A stretch of DNA of 48,570 nt from Flavisolibacter sp. (GTDB lineage Bacteria > Bacteroidota > Bacteroidia > Chitinophagales > Chitinophagaceae), in contig JAQBNG010000125.1 of assembly GCA_028288675.1 (NCBI GenBank), positions 1 through 48,570 on the forward strand. Reading direction: 5' to 3'. This document shows positions 1 to 8,405 of this stretch, one piece after another (position 1 is the first letter of the stretch; the number at the start of each line of letters is the position of its first letter). The notes under the pieces were generated by a model. It did no database searches. It saw nothing but the letters and a program-made list of their open reading frames with translations, and was not told the DNA's origin. A program made the position numbers and the translations under genes.

Positions 1-415
1 AATAACTGTATAAAATGCCGCTGACAATTCTTACCTGTTCCAATGGAGTTAGATAAGAATTTAATTCGAGCCAGATATTGCGACGCATCTTTTCCATCTC
101 CAGCAAAACAGGGCCGGTAGATAGTTCGGGGTATTGAAACTTTGAAACCAGCAGGGCGCCTACCAGCATATCATGATGTCCGGAGTGATTCCATTGACGA
201 AAATCTTCGGAAAGATCTTTATAATGCAGCCTGTGAATGATCATTTCAATCCGCTCCTGTATCTCTTCATCAGGCGTTGTTTCCCACAGGTGTTCAAGGT
301 TGGGAATAATAGTACGGCCAAGGTCCATTATCTTATTCGTTACCGCGCCAAACACTTCCCGGTCAGGGTCGTCAATTAATTTTAAAAGGGCCGATATTTC
401 TCTGTTTTCTTCCAT
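1..415 (-). CDS. SirB1-type transglutaminase-like protein, N-terminal 138 aa (partial)
   Basis: The reading frame starts at the ATG at 415 and is open to the window edge, so the 3' part is missing. The visible protein is helical and acidic, beginning MEENREISALLKLIDDPDRE and containing IPNLEHLWETTPDEEIQER, then a stretch resembling the N-terminal helical region of the SirB1 / Transglut_core2 proteins of Bacteroidota. The transglutaminase-like core lies outside the window, so catalytic residues cannot be checked. The gene starts 19 nt after the topA stop in the same direction, so the two are probably co-transcribed. The family call rests on recognised N-terminal pattern only; the molecular role in Bacteroidota is not known to me. 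Confidence 0.7.
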   Translation of the reverse strand, partial: MEENREISALLKLIDDPDREVFGAVTNKIMDLGRTIIPNLEHLWETTPDEEIQERIEMIIHRLHYKDLSEDFRQWNHSGHHDMLVGALLVSKFQYPELSTGPVLLEMEKMRRNIWLELNSYLTPLEQVRIVSGILYSY

Positions 416-434
416 TCACTCAACACTAAAAAAT

Positions 435-3011
435 TTATGCCTTTTTTCTTGCGGCTGTTTTTTTTGAAGCAGCTCTCTTAGCTGGTGCTTTCTTTGCCGC
501 AGCCTTTTTGCTAAATGCTCCCGGTACCTGCCGCTCAATCATTTTTTTCACATCATCCAATGGCACAGAAGCTATTTCTTCAGCACTGTATTTTTCACCA
601 CCTTCCTTTCTATCCAGCTTCAGCATTTTTTTACCAAACCTGAGGAAGGGACCCCAGCGGCCATTTTCAATACTGATCTTTTCGGTTGGCCATTGTTGTA
701 TATAACGATTTGATTCCTTCTCAACTTTCTTCGCAATTAATTCATTAATGTCGCTTTGCGAGAGGTTGTCGAAGTTATAAGCCCTCGGTACATTAATATA
801 CAGATCGCCATACTTGATAAAAGGGCCAAAACGTCCTTTGCCTTTTGTTACCGGCTGTTCATTATAATGGGCGATGGGTGCATCAACGATCTGCTTATCT
901 TTTATCAATTGAATGGCTCTTTCCAGGTCCACATCTGTTGGTTCTTCACCCTTTGGTAACGATACAAAGGCCTCACCCCATTTTACATAAGGGCCAAAGC
1001 GGCCATTATTTACAGCTACTTCCTGTCCTTCATATTCACCTAAGGTTTTCGGTAATTGAAAAAGCGCTAATGCTTCATCTAAAGAAATAGTTTCGATGCT
1101 TTGCGATGCTTTTAATTTGGCATAGCGTGGCTTTTCTTCGTCTTCCGATGTACCGATCTGTACCATCGCACCATATTTACCCATGCGGGCGATGATGGGT
1201 TTTTTGCTGGTGGGGTCAGTACCAATTTCTCTTTCGCCGCTGATGCGTTGTGCGTTTTCTATGGTGTTATCTACATCTTTCTTAAAAGGATTGTAGAAGT
1301 CGTCAATCATTTTATTCCAAAGAATCTTCCCTTGGGCTACTTCATCAAACTCACCTTCAATACGTGCAGTAAAGGTGTAGTCCATGATATCGTCAAAATG
1401 CTGCTTTAAAAAATCGGTTACCACCAGGCCTAAATCGGTCGGAAACAACTTTGACTTTTCAGCGCCGGTATTTTCGGTTTCTGTTTTTTTGGTGATCTTA
1501 TCATCGCTTAGTGTAAACACATTGTAATTGCGTTGCATCCCTTCCTTATCCCTTCTTTCAACATAAGTTCTTTTTTGAATGGTAGAGATAGTAGGCGCAT
1601 AAGTTGATGGTCGCCCAATACCTAATTCTTCCAGCTTTTTTACCAGTGAAGCTTCCGTATATCTAGGCAAGGCACGGGTATAACGTTCAATGGCTTTCAT
1701 CTCTCTAAATCCAAGACGTTGTCCGGAACGCAACGGTGGCAGAATGGCTTCACCGTTTTCTTCTCCATCTCTGTCTTCATCATCAACATCCTCCCGGTAA
1801 ACTTTTAAAAATCCTTCAAACTTCAGCACTTCACCTTGCGCGGTTAACTCTGCATTATTAGTAGAGATGCCAATCTTCGCAACCGTTTTTTCTAACTCCG
1901 CGTCGGCCATTTGAGAGGCCATGGTCCTCTTCCATATCAGTTCATACAAACGTCTTCCATCAGCATCTTCAACGCTGGTGGTTGACATATAAGTTGGGCG
2001 AATAGCTTCGTGAGCTTCCTGTGCAGAACTGCTTTTTGTTTTGAATTGCCTTGCTTTATGATACTTATCGCCATAAGATTTTGTGATAGCTGCCTGGATA
2101 TCTCCCATTGCCGTCTCGCTTAGGTTCACACTATCGGTACGCATGTAGGTTATGTTACCGCTTTCGTAAAGCTTTTGCGCTACAAGCATTGTTTTACTAA
2201 CACCATAACCAAGTTTGCGGCTTGCTTCCTGCTGAAGGGTAGAGGTAGTAAAAGGTGCAGCCGGCGTACGTTTGGTTGGCTTTACCGTCACGTCCTTTAC
2301 AGTATAATTTGCACCGATACATTCTGTTAGAAATCTTTCGGCATCCTCTGCTTTCGAAAACTTTGTCCCTTCCGCCTTAAAAGAAATTTGGCGTGCTGCA
2401 GCATCAGGAGCAGTAAAAATAGCTTCTACTTTATAAGAGCTTTGCGAAACAAAAGCATTGATTTCTCTCTCCCTTTCTGCGATCAACCGCACCGCCACGC
2501 TTTGTACACGGCCAGCGCTTAGGTTATTCTTTACACTGATTTTTCGCCATAAAACAGGGCTAAGCTCAAAACCTACGATCCTGTCTAATATCCTACGTGC
2601 CTGCTGGGCATTTACGAGGTTCATATTTACGGTTCTTGGGTTAGCAACAGCAGCCTGGATAGCAGGCTTTGTGATCTCGTGAAAGACGATTCGTTTTGTT
2701 TTGTAAGGATCGAGGCCAAGCACTTCGCACAGGTGCCAGCTTATGGCTTCACCCTCACGATCCTCATCCGTTGCCAGCCAAACCTCTGTACTTTTTTTGG
2801 CTGCAGATTTTAACTCATTCACCACTTTTATCTTTTCATCGGATACAATATAAGTAGGCTTATAATTATTTTTTATATCAATACCCATGTCGTCTTTTTT
2901 CAGGTCACGAATGTGCCCGAAACAACTTCTCACTTCAAAATCCGACCCCAGTATTTTTTCAATGGTTTTCGCTTTCGCTGGTGACTCAACAATCAACAAA
3001 TTCTTCGGCAT
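435..3011 (-). CDS. topA: DNA topoisomerase I (type IA)
   Basis: This enzyme relaxes negatively supercoiled DNA through a transient 5'-phosphotyrosine link. The 858-aa protein opens with a TOPRIM domain (LLIVESPAKAKTIEKIL at about 5-21; acidic triad in TDEDREGE at 81-88). It continues with the type IA core, where Tyr289 in ITYMRTDS is the predicted nucleophile, and PFTTSTLQQEA lies at 253-263. The C-terminal part has repeated GxxGPFxxxG-type modules (for example GRFGPYVKWG, GRFGPFIKYG, GRWGPFLRFG) instead of the cysteine zinc ribbons of the E. coli enzyme. It ends in a Lys/Ala-rich tail of about 25 residues, probably for DNA contact. Length and architecture are normal for Bacteroidota TopA. 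It stands at the head of a likely two-gene unit with the transglutaminase-like gene. Confidence 0.97.
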   Translation of the reverse strand: MPKNLLIVESPAKAKTIEKILGSDFEVRSCFGHIRDLKKDDMGIDIKNNYKPTYIVSDEKIKVVNELKSAAKKSTEVWLATDEDREGEAISWHLCEVLGLDPYKTKRIVFHEITKPAIQAAVANPRTVNMNLVNAQQARRILDRIVGFELSPVLWRKISVKNNLSAGRVQSVAVRLIAEREREINAFVSQSSYKVEAIFTAPDAAARQISFKAEGTKFSKAEDAERFLTECIGANYTVKDVTVKPTKRTPAAPFTTSTLQQEASRKLGYGVSKTMLVAQKLYESGNITYMRTDSVNLSETAMGDIQAAITKSYGDKYHKARQFKTKSSSAQEAHEAIRPTYMSTTSVEDADGRRLYELIWKRTMASQMADAELEKTVAKIGISTNNAELTAQGEVLKFEGFLKVYREDVDDEDRDGEENGEAILPPLRSGQRLGFREMKAIERYTRALPRYTEASLVKKLEELGIGRPSTYAPTISTIQKRTYVERRDKEGMQRNYNVFTLSDDKITKKTETENTGAEKSKLFPTDLGLVVTDFLKQHFDDIMDYTFTARIEGEFDEVAQGKILWNKMIDDFYNPFKKDVDNTIENAQRISGEREIGTDPTSKKPIIARMGKYGAMVQIGTSEDEEKPRYAKLKASQSIETISLDEALALFQLPKTLGEYEGQEVAVNNGRFGPYVKWGEAFVSLPKGEEPTDVDLERAIQLIKDKQIVDAPIAHYNEQPVTKGKGRFGPFIKYGDLYINVPRAYNFDNLSQSDINELIAKKVEKESNRYIQQWPTEKISIENGRWGPFLRFGKKMLKLDRKEGGEKYSAEEIASVPLDDVKKMIERQVPGAFSKKAAAKKAPAKRAASKKTAARKKA

Positions 3012-3095
3012 AGCTCTTATTTACGTTCGTATTTTTTCTGCTTGCGAACATGCAAGTATAAGGGAAATGTGCTTATTATTTTTATAAGAGGATTT

Positions 3096-3806
3096 TTAAG
3101 GCGTAGTGGTTGCCTTCTGTTTTTTAATCACCGGCCGCATTGCACTCACCAGTTTTTTGGCCCACCTGGCATACTCTTTTGCCGAGGGGTGCAATCCATC
3201 GCCGGTAACTAATGAGGCATTTTTTTTAGCCATACGGCTGCCCTTTGTAATTTCAATATACTGCACGTTATATTGTATTGATAAGGCTTTGTTCAATGCG
3301 TTGTATGCATCAATTTCTATACTTATTTTTTCTGCATTAAGGGCCTGGCCGAAAGGCGTATATCCATAATCCGGGATTGATATCATAAACACATTCTCAG
3401 GTTTATTGTTGGCTAATTCAATGCTTTTTTTCAGCAAACGCTCCAACTGTTCTTTGTATTCGATTATGCTGCGGCCACGATATTGGTTATTCACCCCAAT
3501 CAAAAGTGAGACATAATCGTACTTGGCTAACAAATTATGTTTGTTGATGCCTGATTCTAACTCATCTCCGGTCCAGCCTGTTTTTGCAATGATCTCAGGC
3601 CCTGCAAAATGATAGCCTTCTTTACGTAATAATGAAACCGTTTGGTAAGGAAAATTTTTAGTAAGTAGAACACCTTCACCAATGGTATAGGAATCGCCAA
3701 GCGCCAGGTAAGTATAAAGTGGTTTGCAATTACAAGTGTAGTGCATAGTGTCATTGCTTTGTGATAGGGAAAAAAGCGGCAGGAATAAGATAGCCAGCCA
3801 TTTCAT
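3096..3806 (-). CDS. Secreted SGNH/GDSL-family hydrolase
   Basis: This is a 236-aa hydrolase of the SGNH fold, probably an esterase or lipase-like enzyme acting outside the cytoplasm. Residues 1 to about 16 form a signal peptide (MKWLAILFLPLFSLSQ). Block I is LALGDSYTIGEG with the nucleophile Ser39. Block III is GVNNQYRG with Asn106. Block V is DGLHPS with Asp203 and His206, so all catalytic positions are present. Its ATG overlaps the TGA of the upstream alpha/beta hydrolase gene (ATGA at 3806-3803), which implies translational coupling of two hydrolases. The substrate cannot be read from sequence. Confidence 0.9.
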   Translation of the reverse strand: MKWLAILFLPLFSLSQSNDTMHYTCNCKPLYTYLALGDSYTIGEGVLLTKNFPYQTVSLLRKEGYHFAGPEIIAKTGWTGDELESGINKHNLLAKYDYVSLLIGVNNQYRGRSIIEYKEQLERLLKKSIELANNKPENVFMISIPDYGYTPFGQALNAEKISIEIDAYNALNKALSIQYNVQYIEITKGSRMAKKNASLVTGDGLHPSAKEYARWAKKLVSAMRPVIKKQKATTTP

Positions 3807-4669
3807 AGAAAACCGATTACGGAATTAATGGTACCCTGGTCACGGTAAATCCTGCTATGTCCTAAGCCTTCGCTAATGACAAATTTAAAATTAGGATAAC
3901 TCTTTGCCATGATGGGCGCCACATCTGCCAACGGCGTTAAGGTATCGTCCTTATCCTGCAAAAACAACACCTGCGCTTTTATATGAGCAGCCGCACGGGC
4001 AACGGAGTACCATTCGGGTGGCTTGTTATTGGCTTCTGTAATTAACCGGTCAAATTCTTTTCTCACTTCGTTATCCAGTTTTAAAAGACTAAAAAAATTA
4101 TTCATCGCAGTTGTTGATTCAGTGGCAGGAGCCATAAGAACAACCTTCCAGCTTTCATCATGCGGTATTTGTTCAAGCCCCAGGCTTAGGGCCAGCCCAC
4201 CAAATGAATGAGTAATAAACGAAGTAACCGGTCCATAGGTTTGGAGAATGTGAAGAATAAAATTTTTGTAATCCACTGCATGAATTCGTTTGCCGCTACT
4301 ACCCCCATGCGCCGGTGCATCAAAAGCTAATATCTCGTATCCTTTTTTTTGCAGGGGGCCAATGTATTTATAAAAATTAATGACACTGGATTCAAAGCCA
4401 TGAAGTATCAAAACCTTTTTTTGCGAAGGATGGTTAAATCGAAAGCCGTTAATCGTTTCACCCTCTAAAGTGAATTGCAGCTTTTCTGCTTTTTGAAAAA
4501 GCAAGGGAAGCTCTTGTTTCACTCTCGACTGCGGCGTTGTAAAAAGTTCAAATGCTTTTTGAGCTGCGCTTTTTTTTGAGATCCCACTAAGCAGGGCAAA
4601 CTTTGTTCTGATATATTTTAATCCGAGCTTTTGTACAAACGTCATAGAAAAGAATGGTGTGGTGAACAA
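3803..4669 (-). CDS. Alpha/beta hydrolase
   Basis: This 288-aa protein has the alpha/beta-hydrolase pattern: the oxyanion region VLILHGFESS at about 86-95, a nucleophile elbow THSFGG with Ser155, an acid near DKDD at 239-242 and His271 in GLGHSRI. No signal peptide or membrane segment is apparent, so it is predicted to be cytoplasmic. It is coupled by a 4-nt overlap to the SGNH hydrolase. The start at 4669 faces the divergent gene at 4731. A later start at 4645 (MTFVQKLG) is equally possible. The substrate is unknown. Confidence 0.88.
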   Translation of the reverse strand: MFTTPFFSMTFVQKLGLKYIRTKFALLSGISKKSAAQKAFELFTTPQSRVKQELPLLFQKAEKLQFTLEGETINGFRFNHPSQKKVLILHGFESSVINFYKYIGPLQKKGYEILAFDAPAHGGSSGKRIHAVDYKNFILHILQTYGPVTSFITHSFGGLALSLGLEQIPHDESWKVVLMAPATESTTAMNNFFSLLKLDNEVRKEFDRLITEANNKPPEWYSVARAAAHIKAQVLFLQDKDDTLTPLADVAPIMAKSYPNFKFVISEGLGHSRIYRDQGTINSVIGFL

Positions 4670-4730
4670 AGTTCAGCGGTTTGAAACGAACTTTAATCTT
4701 TCAACCAAACTTTTATATAAACACTATTGC

Positions 4731-5489
4731 ATGGATATTGTAATCATTGGCACCGGAAACACCGCTACGGTATTAGGTAGAAAGCTGCGTAACGCCGGTC
4801 ACCGCATCGTGCAGGTGTACGGCAGAGATAATAAGGAAGCAAGTGAACTGGCCTATGAGCTAAACACCGACTCAACCAATTACTGGAATGTTGTTAACCG
4901 CAATGCCGACCTCTATATCCTGGCGGTATCGGATATAGCTATCGAAGAAATTTTACAGGAGCTGCGCCTCCCGGATAAGACAATCGTGCATACAGCGGCA
5001 TCGGTGTCGAAAAATATATTAAAAGAAGGCAGCGAACATTTTGGTGTTTTTTATCCATTGCAAAGCTTAAAAAAAGAGATTGACCATCTTCCCGAAATAC
5101 CTGTTATTATAGACGCCAGTGATAAGGCCACTTTGGATATGCTGGACGTGCTGGCACATTCCATTTCTGATAAAGTAGTAGAGGCCGGTGATGAAAAGCG
5201 GGCCAGGCTCCATCTTGCTGCCGTAGTGGTCAATAATTTTACTAACCATCTTTTTGCATTAGTGGAAGCCTATTGCAAGGCAGAAGGGCTTGATTTCAAT
5301 TTATTGCTTCCGCTTATTAAAGAAACCACGTCAAGGCTGAATGAAATTTCACCGTCAAAAACACAAACCGGTCCTGCGATAAGAAATGATCAACCAACTA
5401 TAGAAAAGCATTTAGAGTTGCTTCAACAGTACCCGCAATTGCAAAAGATGTACGAATTGTTTACAAAAAGCATCAGGCAAAGTAGATAA
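4731..5489 (+). CDS. Rossmann-like / DUF2520-domain dehydrogenase family protein
   Basis: A 252-aa protein with an N-terminal NAD(P)-binding Rossmann fold (MDIVIIGTGNTATVLGRKL; GxGNTA turn) and a C-terminal helical DUF2520-type domain. That domain includes AVVVNNFTNHLFAL and the late segment KTQTGPAIRND. This two-domain layout resembles ketopantoate- and 6-phosphogluconate-dehydrogenase-like enzymes, but the substrate is not established. I chose the ATG at 4731 because the glycine-rich strand begins there; the extension upstream to 4659 has no family resemblance. It heads the plus-strand run that leads to the ferredoxin. Confidence 0.88.
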   Translation: MDIVIIGTGNTATVLGRKLRNAGHRIVQVYGRDNKEASELAYELNTDSTNYWNVVNRNADLYILAVSDIAIEEILQELRLPDKTIVHTAASVSKNILKEGSEHFGVFYPLQSLKKEIDHLPEIPVIIDASDKATLDMLDVLAHSISDKVVEAGDEKRARLHLAAVVVNNFTNHLFALVEAYCKAEGLDFNLLLPLIKETTSRLNEISPSKTQTGPAIRNDQPTIEKHLELLQQYPQLQKMYELFTKSIRQSR

Positions 5490-5569
5490 GAAAAGGTTTT
5501 GAGCTGTGAGCCTCTTAATGCAGTTTTTGATTCTCGTTACTTGGGGCCAATAGCTCACTGCTTTTCTGT

Positions 5570-5577
5570 TACATTTG
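5570..5577 (+). promoter_or_regulatory. Bacteroidota -7 box (TACATTTG) before the ferredoxin gene
   Basis: TACATTTG matches the Bacteroidota consensus TAnnTTTG and lies 13 nt before the first ATG. No TTG stands at the usual 17-23 nt spacing, so only the -7 element is supported. The implied leader is under 15 nt. Confidence 0.55.
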
Positions 5578-5590
5578 CGCCGAAACCCAA

Positions 5591-5929
5591 ATGATGTACA
5601 CGATTAAAATTAATTTTGAACAAGCCGGATTACCGCCTGTCACCTTAGAAGGCATTGAAGATGGGCAAAGCTTGCTGGAAGTTTGCCTGAAGCATGATAT
5701 TGAATTGCATCACAACTGCGGCGGAGTATGCGCCTGCAGCACCTGCCATATCTATATAAATAAAGGCGAAGAGTTTTTAGAAGAATTATCTGATAAGGAA
5801 GAAGATTTTATTGACCGGGCAGTAAATCCACGGTTAAATTCCCGGTTAGGTTGCCAATGCCTTTTGTTAGAAGATGGCGGCGAAGTGGTAGTTACATTGC
5901 CCGACCAAACGCAATTTTTAGGAGAGTAG
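5591..5929 (+). CDS. fdx: [2Fe-2S] ferredoxin, adrenodoxin type
   Basis: A 112-aa electron carrier of the ISC-type [2Fe-2S] class. Cluster ligands are Cys43, Cys49 and Cys52 in HNCGGVCACSTCHIYI (C-x5-C-x2-C) and Cys88 in SRLGCQ. Extra cysteines sit at 47 and 90. The acidic stretch EEFLEELSDKEEDF is the usual interaction surface for redox partners. Two ATGs follow one another (5591 and 5594); either may be used. The next gene is iscX, so this pair is a small ISC-related cluster without the core iscS/iscU genes. Its likely role is supplying electrons for Fe-S assembly. Confidence 0.93.
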   Translation: MMYTIKINFEQAGLPPVTLEGIEDGQSLLEVCLKHDIELHHNCGGVCACSTCHIYINKGEEFLEELSDKEEDFIDRAVNPRLNSRLGCQCLLLEDGGEVVVTLPDQTQFLGE

Positions 5930-5944
5930 TTAATTAGCCAATAC

Positions 5945-6024
5945 GCAAATGTGAAAAGGGGTTTTGAGACAGTACCAGGTATTCTTCATTTTCACATTTG
6001 CTAATTTTCACATTTTCACATTTG
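5945..6024. repeat. Intergenic inverted repeat before iscX (GCAAATGTGAAAA family)
   Basis: GCAAATGTGAAAA at 5945-5957 is perfectly complementary to TTTTCACATTTGC at 5989-6001. A further TTTTCACATTTTCACATTTGC-type copy lies at 6004-6024 and ends 4 nt before the iscX ATG. The repeat fills the gap between ferredoxin and iscX and would fold as a hairpin in the mRNA. Confidence 0.8.
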
Positions 6025-6028
6025 CATT

Positions 6029-6268
6029 ATGAACCAGTTTGAACCGCCGATATATTGGAATGATTATGAAGACATCGCGTTAAAGCTTTATGAACGCTTC
6101 GGCCCTGACTTTCCTGAAGCCAAAATTTATCGCCTGCGATTTACCGATTTACTAGAATGGGTATTACAGATCCCGGGTTTTGCAGGCACCCGGGAACAAA
6201 GCACAGAAGGGCATCTGGAAATGATCCAGAGCTCATGGGTGTATGAGTGGAGAGATAACCAGAAATAA
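6029..6268 (+). CDS. iscX: Fe-S cluster assembly protein IscX
   Basis: A 79-aa acidic protein of the IscX/YfhJ family, a small partner of IscS that binds iron and modulates cluster assembly. Recognisable features are IYWNDYEDIALKLYERFGPD, the segment RFTDLLEWVLQIPGFAG corresponding to the family's RFTDLxxWV pattern, and the C-terminal ILxxxQSSWVYEW-like end. Length is slightly above the roughly 66 aa of the E. coli protein because of an N-terminal extension. It follows the ferredoxin in the order seen in the E. coli isc operon (fdx-iscX), but is separated from it by a hairpin repeat. Confidence 0.88.
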   Translation: MNQFEPPIYWNDYEDIALKLYERFGPDFPEAKIYRLRFTDLLEWVLQIPGFAGTREQSTEGHLEMIQSSWVYEWRDNQK

Positions 6269-6279
6269 TTCGATAATCA

Positions 6280-6346
6280 GCTAATGTGCTATTTTGCTAA
6301 TAAGGTCGCTCCAATAATTAGCACATTGGCCAATTAGCACATTAGC
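6280..6346. repeat. Intergenic inverted repeat after iscX (GCTAATGTGCTA family)
   Basis: GCTAATGTGCTA at 6280-6291 pairs perfectly with TAGCACATTAGC at 6335-6346. A second, degenerate copy TTAGCACATTGGC lies at 6318-6330. The repeat ends 7 nt before the kdsC start. It resembles the repeat on the other side of iscX in architecture but not in exact sequence. Confidence 0.8.
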
Positions 6347-6353
6347 ATATTTA

Positions 6354-6875
6354 ATGAACGTATTAGAACTCTTCAGGTCCATTACCACCTTTGTGTTTGA
6401 TATAGACGGCGTGTTAACCGATGGCACTGTGCTGCTTTTGGAAAATGGTTTGCAGGCAAGACAAATGAATGTAAAAGACGGGCTGGCCTTGCAGATGGCG
6501 ATAAAAGCCGGCTACCGCGTAATGATTATTTCAGGCGGGACTTCAGAGCCGGTGATCAACCGGTTACAATATTTAGGGATAGAAGAAATTCACCTGGGTT
6601 TAAAAGATAAACTGAAATTTTTTGAAGGTATCAGGACGCAATATGGCCTTAGCTGGAGCGAAGTTTTATACATGGGCGATGATTTACCCGACATTCCTGT
6701 TTTAGAGAAAGCCGGACTTTCATCTTGCCCTGAAGACGCTGTGCAGGAAGTAAAAAACATCTCTAAATATATTTCCCATTTACAAGGTGGAAAAGGCTGT
6801 GTCAGGGACGTTATAGAGAAAGTACTGAGGTTGAACGGTCATTGGAATTATGTTCCCGAAATTGCATCACGATAA
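6354..6875 (+). CDS. kdsC: KDO-8-phosphate phosphatase, HAD superfamily (KdsC-like)
   Basis: This 173-aa C0-type HAD phosphatase is expected to convert 3-deoxy-manno-octulosonate 8-phosphate to KDO for lipid A-core assembly. HAD motif I is FDIDGVLTDG with Asp16 (nucleophile) and Asp18. Motif II is IISGGTSEP near 58-65. The Lys motif falls in GLKDK at 82-86, and motif IV is GDDLPD with Asp109/Asp110. There is no cap domain, as in tetrameric KdsC. The C-terminal GGKGCVRDVIEKVL matches KdsC, where the tail enters the neighbouring active site. A related sugar phosphatase activity cannot be excluded. Confidence 0.9.
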   Translation: MNVLELFRSITTFVFDIDGVLTDGTVLLLENGLQARQMNVKDGLALQMAIKAGYRVMIISGGTSEPVINRLQYLGIEEIHLGLKDKLKFFEGIRTQYGLSWSEVLYMGDDLPDIPVLEKAGLSSCPEDAVQEVKNISKYISHLQGGKGCVRDVIEKVLRLNGHWNYVPEIASR

Positions 6876-6884
6876 ATTTTTTTA

Positions 6885-7802
6885 ATGAATTTAGTAAGCG
6901 CTTTTTTTCGCTTGATCCGCTGGCCTAACCTTGTCTTTATTTTACTTACCCAGACGCTTTTTTACTTCTGCATTTATTTACCATTGTACCATCAGCACAA
7001 AACCGGCAAGCTGGTTTTGTTAATGACTGCATCCGTCTTTATCGCGGCTGCAGGTTATATCATTAACGATTATTTTGATCTGAATATCGACCAAATCAAT
7101 AAGCCGCAAAAAAACGTGGTTGACAAAGTTATTCATCGCCGCGGAGCTATTATATGGCATTTAATATTAAGCTTTGCAGGCATTGTAATTACTGCTTTTG
7201 CAGTTGGCTTGCACCATTGGTATTTAATGTTGGCGAACGTTTTCTGCATAGCGCTTCTTTGGTTCTATTCTACATCATTTAAACGGCAATTGCTTGTTGG
7301 TAATATTATCATCTCTATACTTACAGCCTGGACAATCCTGATACTGTTTTTTGCTTTCTCATCGCCAAGTAACGCGTTTAATACGGATGACCCCGTATCG
7401 GTAAAATTCTTTCGCCTTGCATTTTTGTATGCCGGATTTGCTTTTATTATTTCCTTGATAAGAGAGGCAGTGAAAGACATGGAAGATATGGAAGGTGATG
7501 CCCGCTATGGGTGCAGAACGTTGCCAATAGTTGCGGGGGTAAAAGCCACGAAAATTTACTGCGCCACCTGGCTAGTTGTCTTAATAGCCACTCTTGGAAT
7601 TTTACAGGTGTATGTATTGCAATTTGGCTGGTGGCCTGCTGTACTGTATAGCGTACTATTAGTTATTGTTCCTCTGTTATATTCGCTGGCTAAACTTAGA
7701 AAAGCCACTTACACAAAAGACTTTGCACAACTGAGCAGCTATACCAAATTGATAATGCTGGCAGGCATTTTATCAATGATCTTTTTCTCTTTTTATTTTT
7801 AA
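6885..7802 (+). CDS. UbiA-family prenyltransferase
   Basis: A 305-aa integral membrane protein with about eight or nine hydrophobic helices. The first Asp-rich prenyl-diphosphate motif is NDYFDLNIDQINKP (Asn61, Asp62, Asp65, Asp69). The second is KDMEDMEGD with Asp198, Asp201 and Asp205. Both are intact, so an active Mg-dependent prenyl transfer is predicted. In Bacteroidota such proteins are often annotated as geranylgeranylglycerol-phosphate geranylgeranyltransferase-like. The acceptor cannot be deduced here. It lies 9 nt after kdsC and 3 nt before maf, so it is probably in one transcript with both. Confidence 0.87.
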   Translation: MNLVSAFFRLIRWPNLVFILLTQTLFYFCIYLPLYHQHKTGKLVLLMTASVFIAAAGYIINDYFDLNIDQINKPQKNVVDKVIHRRGAIIWHLILSFAGIVITAFAVGLHHWYLMLANVFCIALLWFYSTSFKRQLLVGNIIISILTAWTILILFFAFSSPSNAFNTDDPVSVKFFRLAFLYAGFAFIISLIREAVKDMEDMEGDARYGCRTLPIVAGVKATKIYCATWLVVLIATLGILQVYVLQFGWWPAVLYSVLLVIVPLLYSLAKLRKATYTKDFAQLSSYTKLIMLAGILSMIFFSFYF

Positions 7803-7805
7803 GTT

Positions 7806-8360
7806 ATGGCGAAATATATCCTGGCTTCTCAATCTCCAAGGCGAAAACAGCTTTTAGAATGGGCGGAAATAGATTTTGAAATTATGGTTGTGCCAACAGA
7901 AGAAACCTATCCCGATGGCCTCCCTCCCGAGGAGGTTGCCATACACATTGCGCTGCAAAAAGCGGATGCGGTAAGAAACAAAACAACTCACATTATTATC
8001 GCTGCCGATACAATTGTTGTATTGGGTACCGAAATTATTGGCAAGCCAAAAGACCGGGATGACGCCATCCATATCTTACATAAATTAAGCGGGCAACATC
8101 ATAAAGTAATTACCGGCGTTGTTATAAAAGGTGCAGGTAAAGAAATTTCATTTGCTGATGTTACCGATGTAGAATTTCATCCGTTAACCACGGAGCAAAT
8201 CACATTTTATGTTGATAAGTACAAGCCTTATGATAAAGCGGGTGCCTATGCCATCCAGGAATGGATAGGGGTGGTAGGTATCAAAAAAATTACCGGCGAT
8301 TTTTATAATGTGATGGGATTGCCGGTGAGCAGGGTAGTGCAGGCACTTAGTAATTTCTGA
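7806..8360 (+). CDS. maf: Maf-family nucleoside triphosphate pyrophosphatase
   Basis: This 184-aa house-cleaning enzyme hydrolyses non-canonical or surplus nucleoside triphosphates to monophosphates. The signature ILASQSPRRKQLL is at 5-17. The catalytic acidic residues lie in AADTIVVL and near IIGKPKDRDDAIHIL, and KAGAYAIQEW is the YGIQG-like loop. Length is normal. It starts 3 nt after the prenyltransferase stop. Confidence 0.93.
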   Translation: MAKYILASQSPRRKQLLEWAEIDFEIMVVPTEETYPDGLPPEEVAIHIALQKADAVRNKTTHIIIAADTIVVLGTEIIGKPKDRDDAIHILHKLSGQHHKVITGVVIKGAGKEISFADVTDVEFHPLTTEQITFYVDKYKPYDKAGAYAIQEWIGVVGIKKITGDFYNVMGLPVSRVVQALSNF

Positions 8361-8405
8361 GTCGGAAATTTAATTTCAGATTATAGAATTTGCTAACTTG
8401 TTGTC

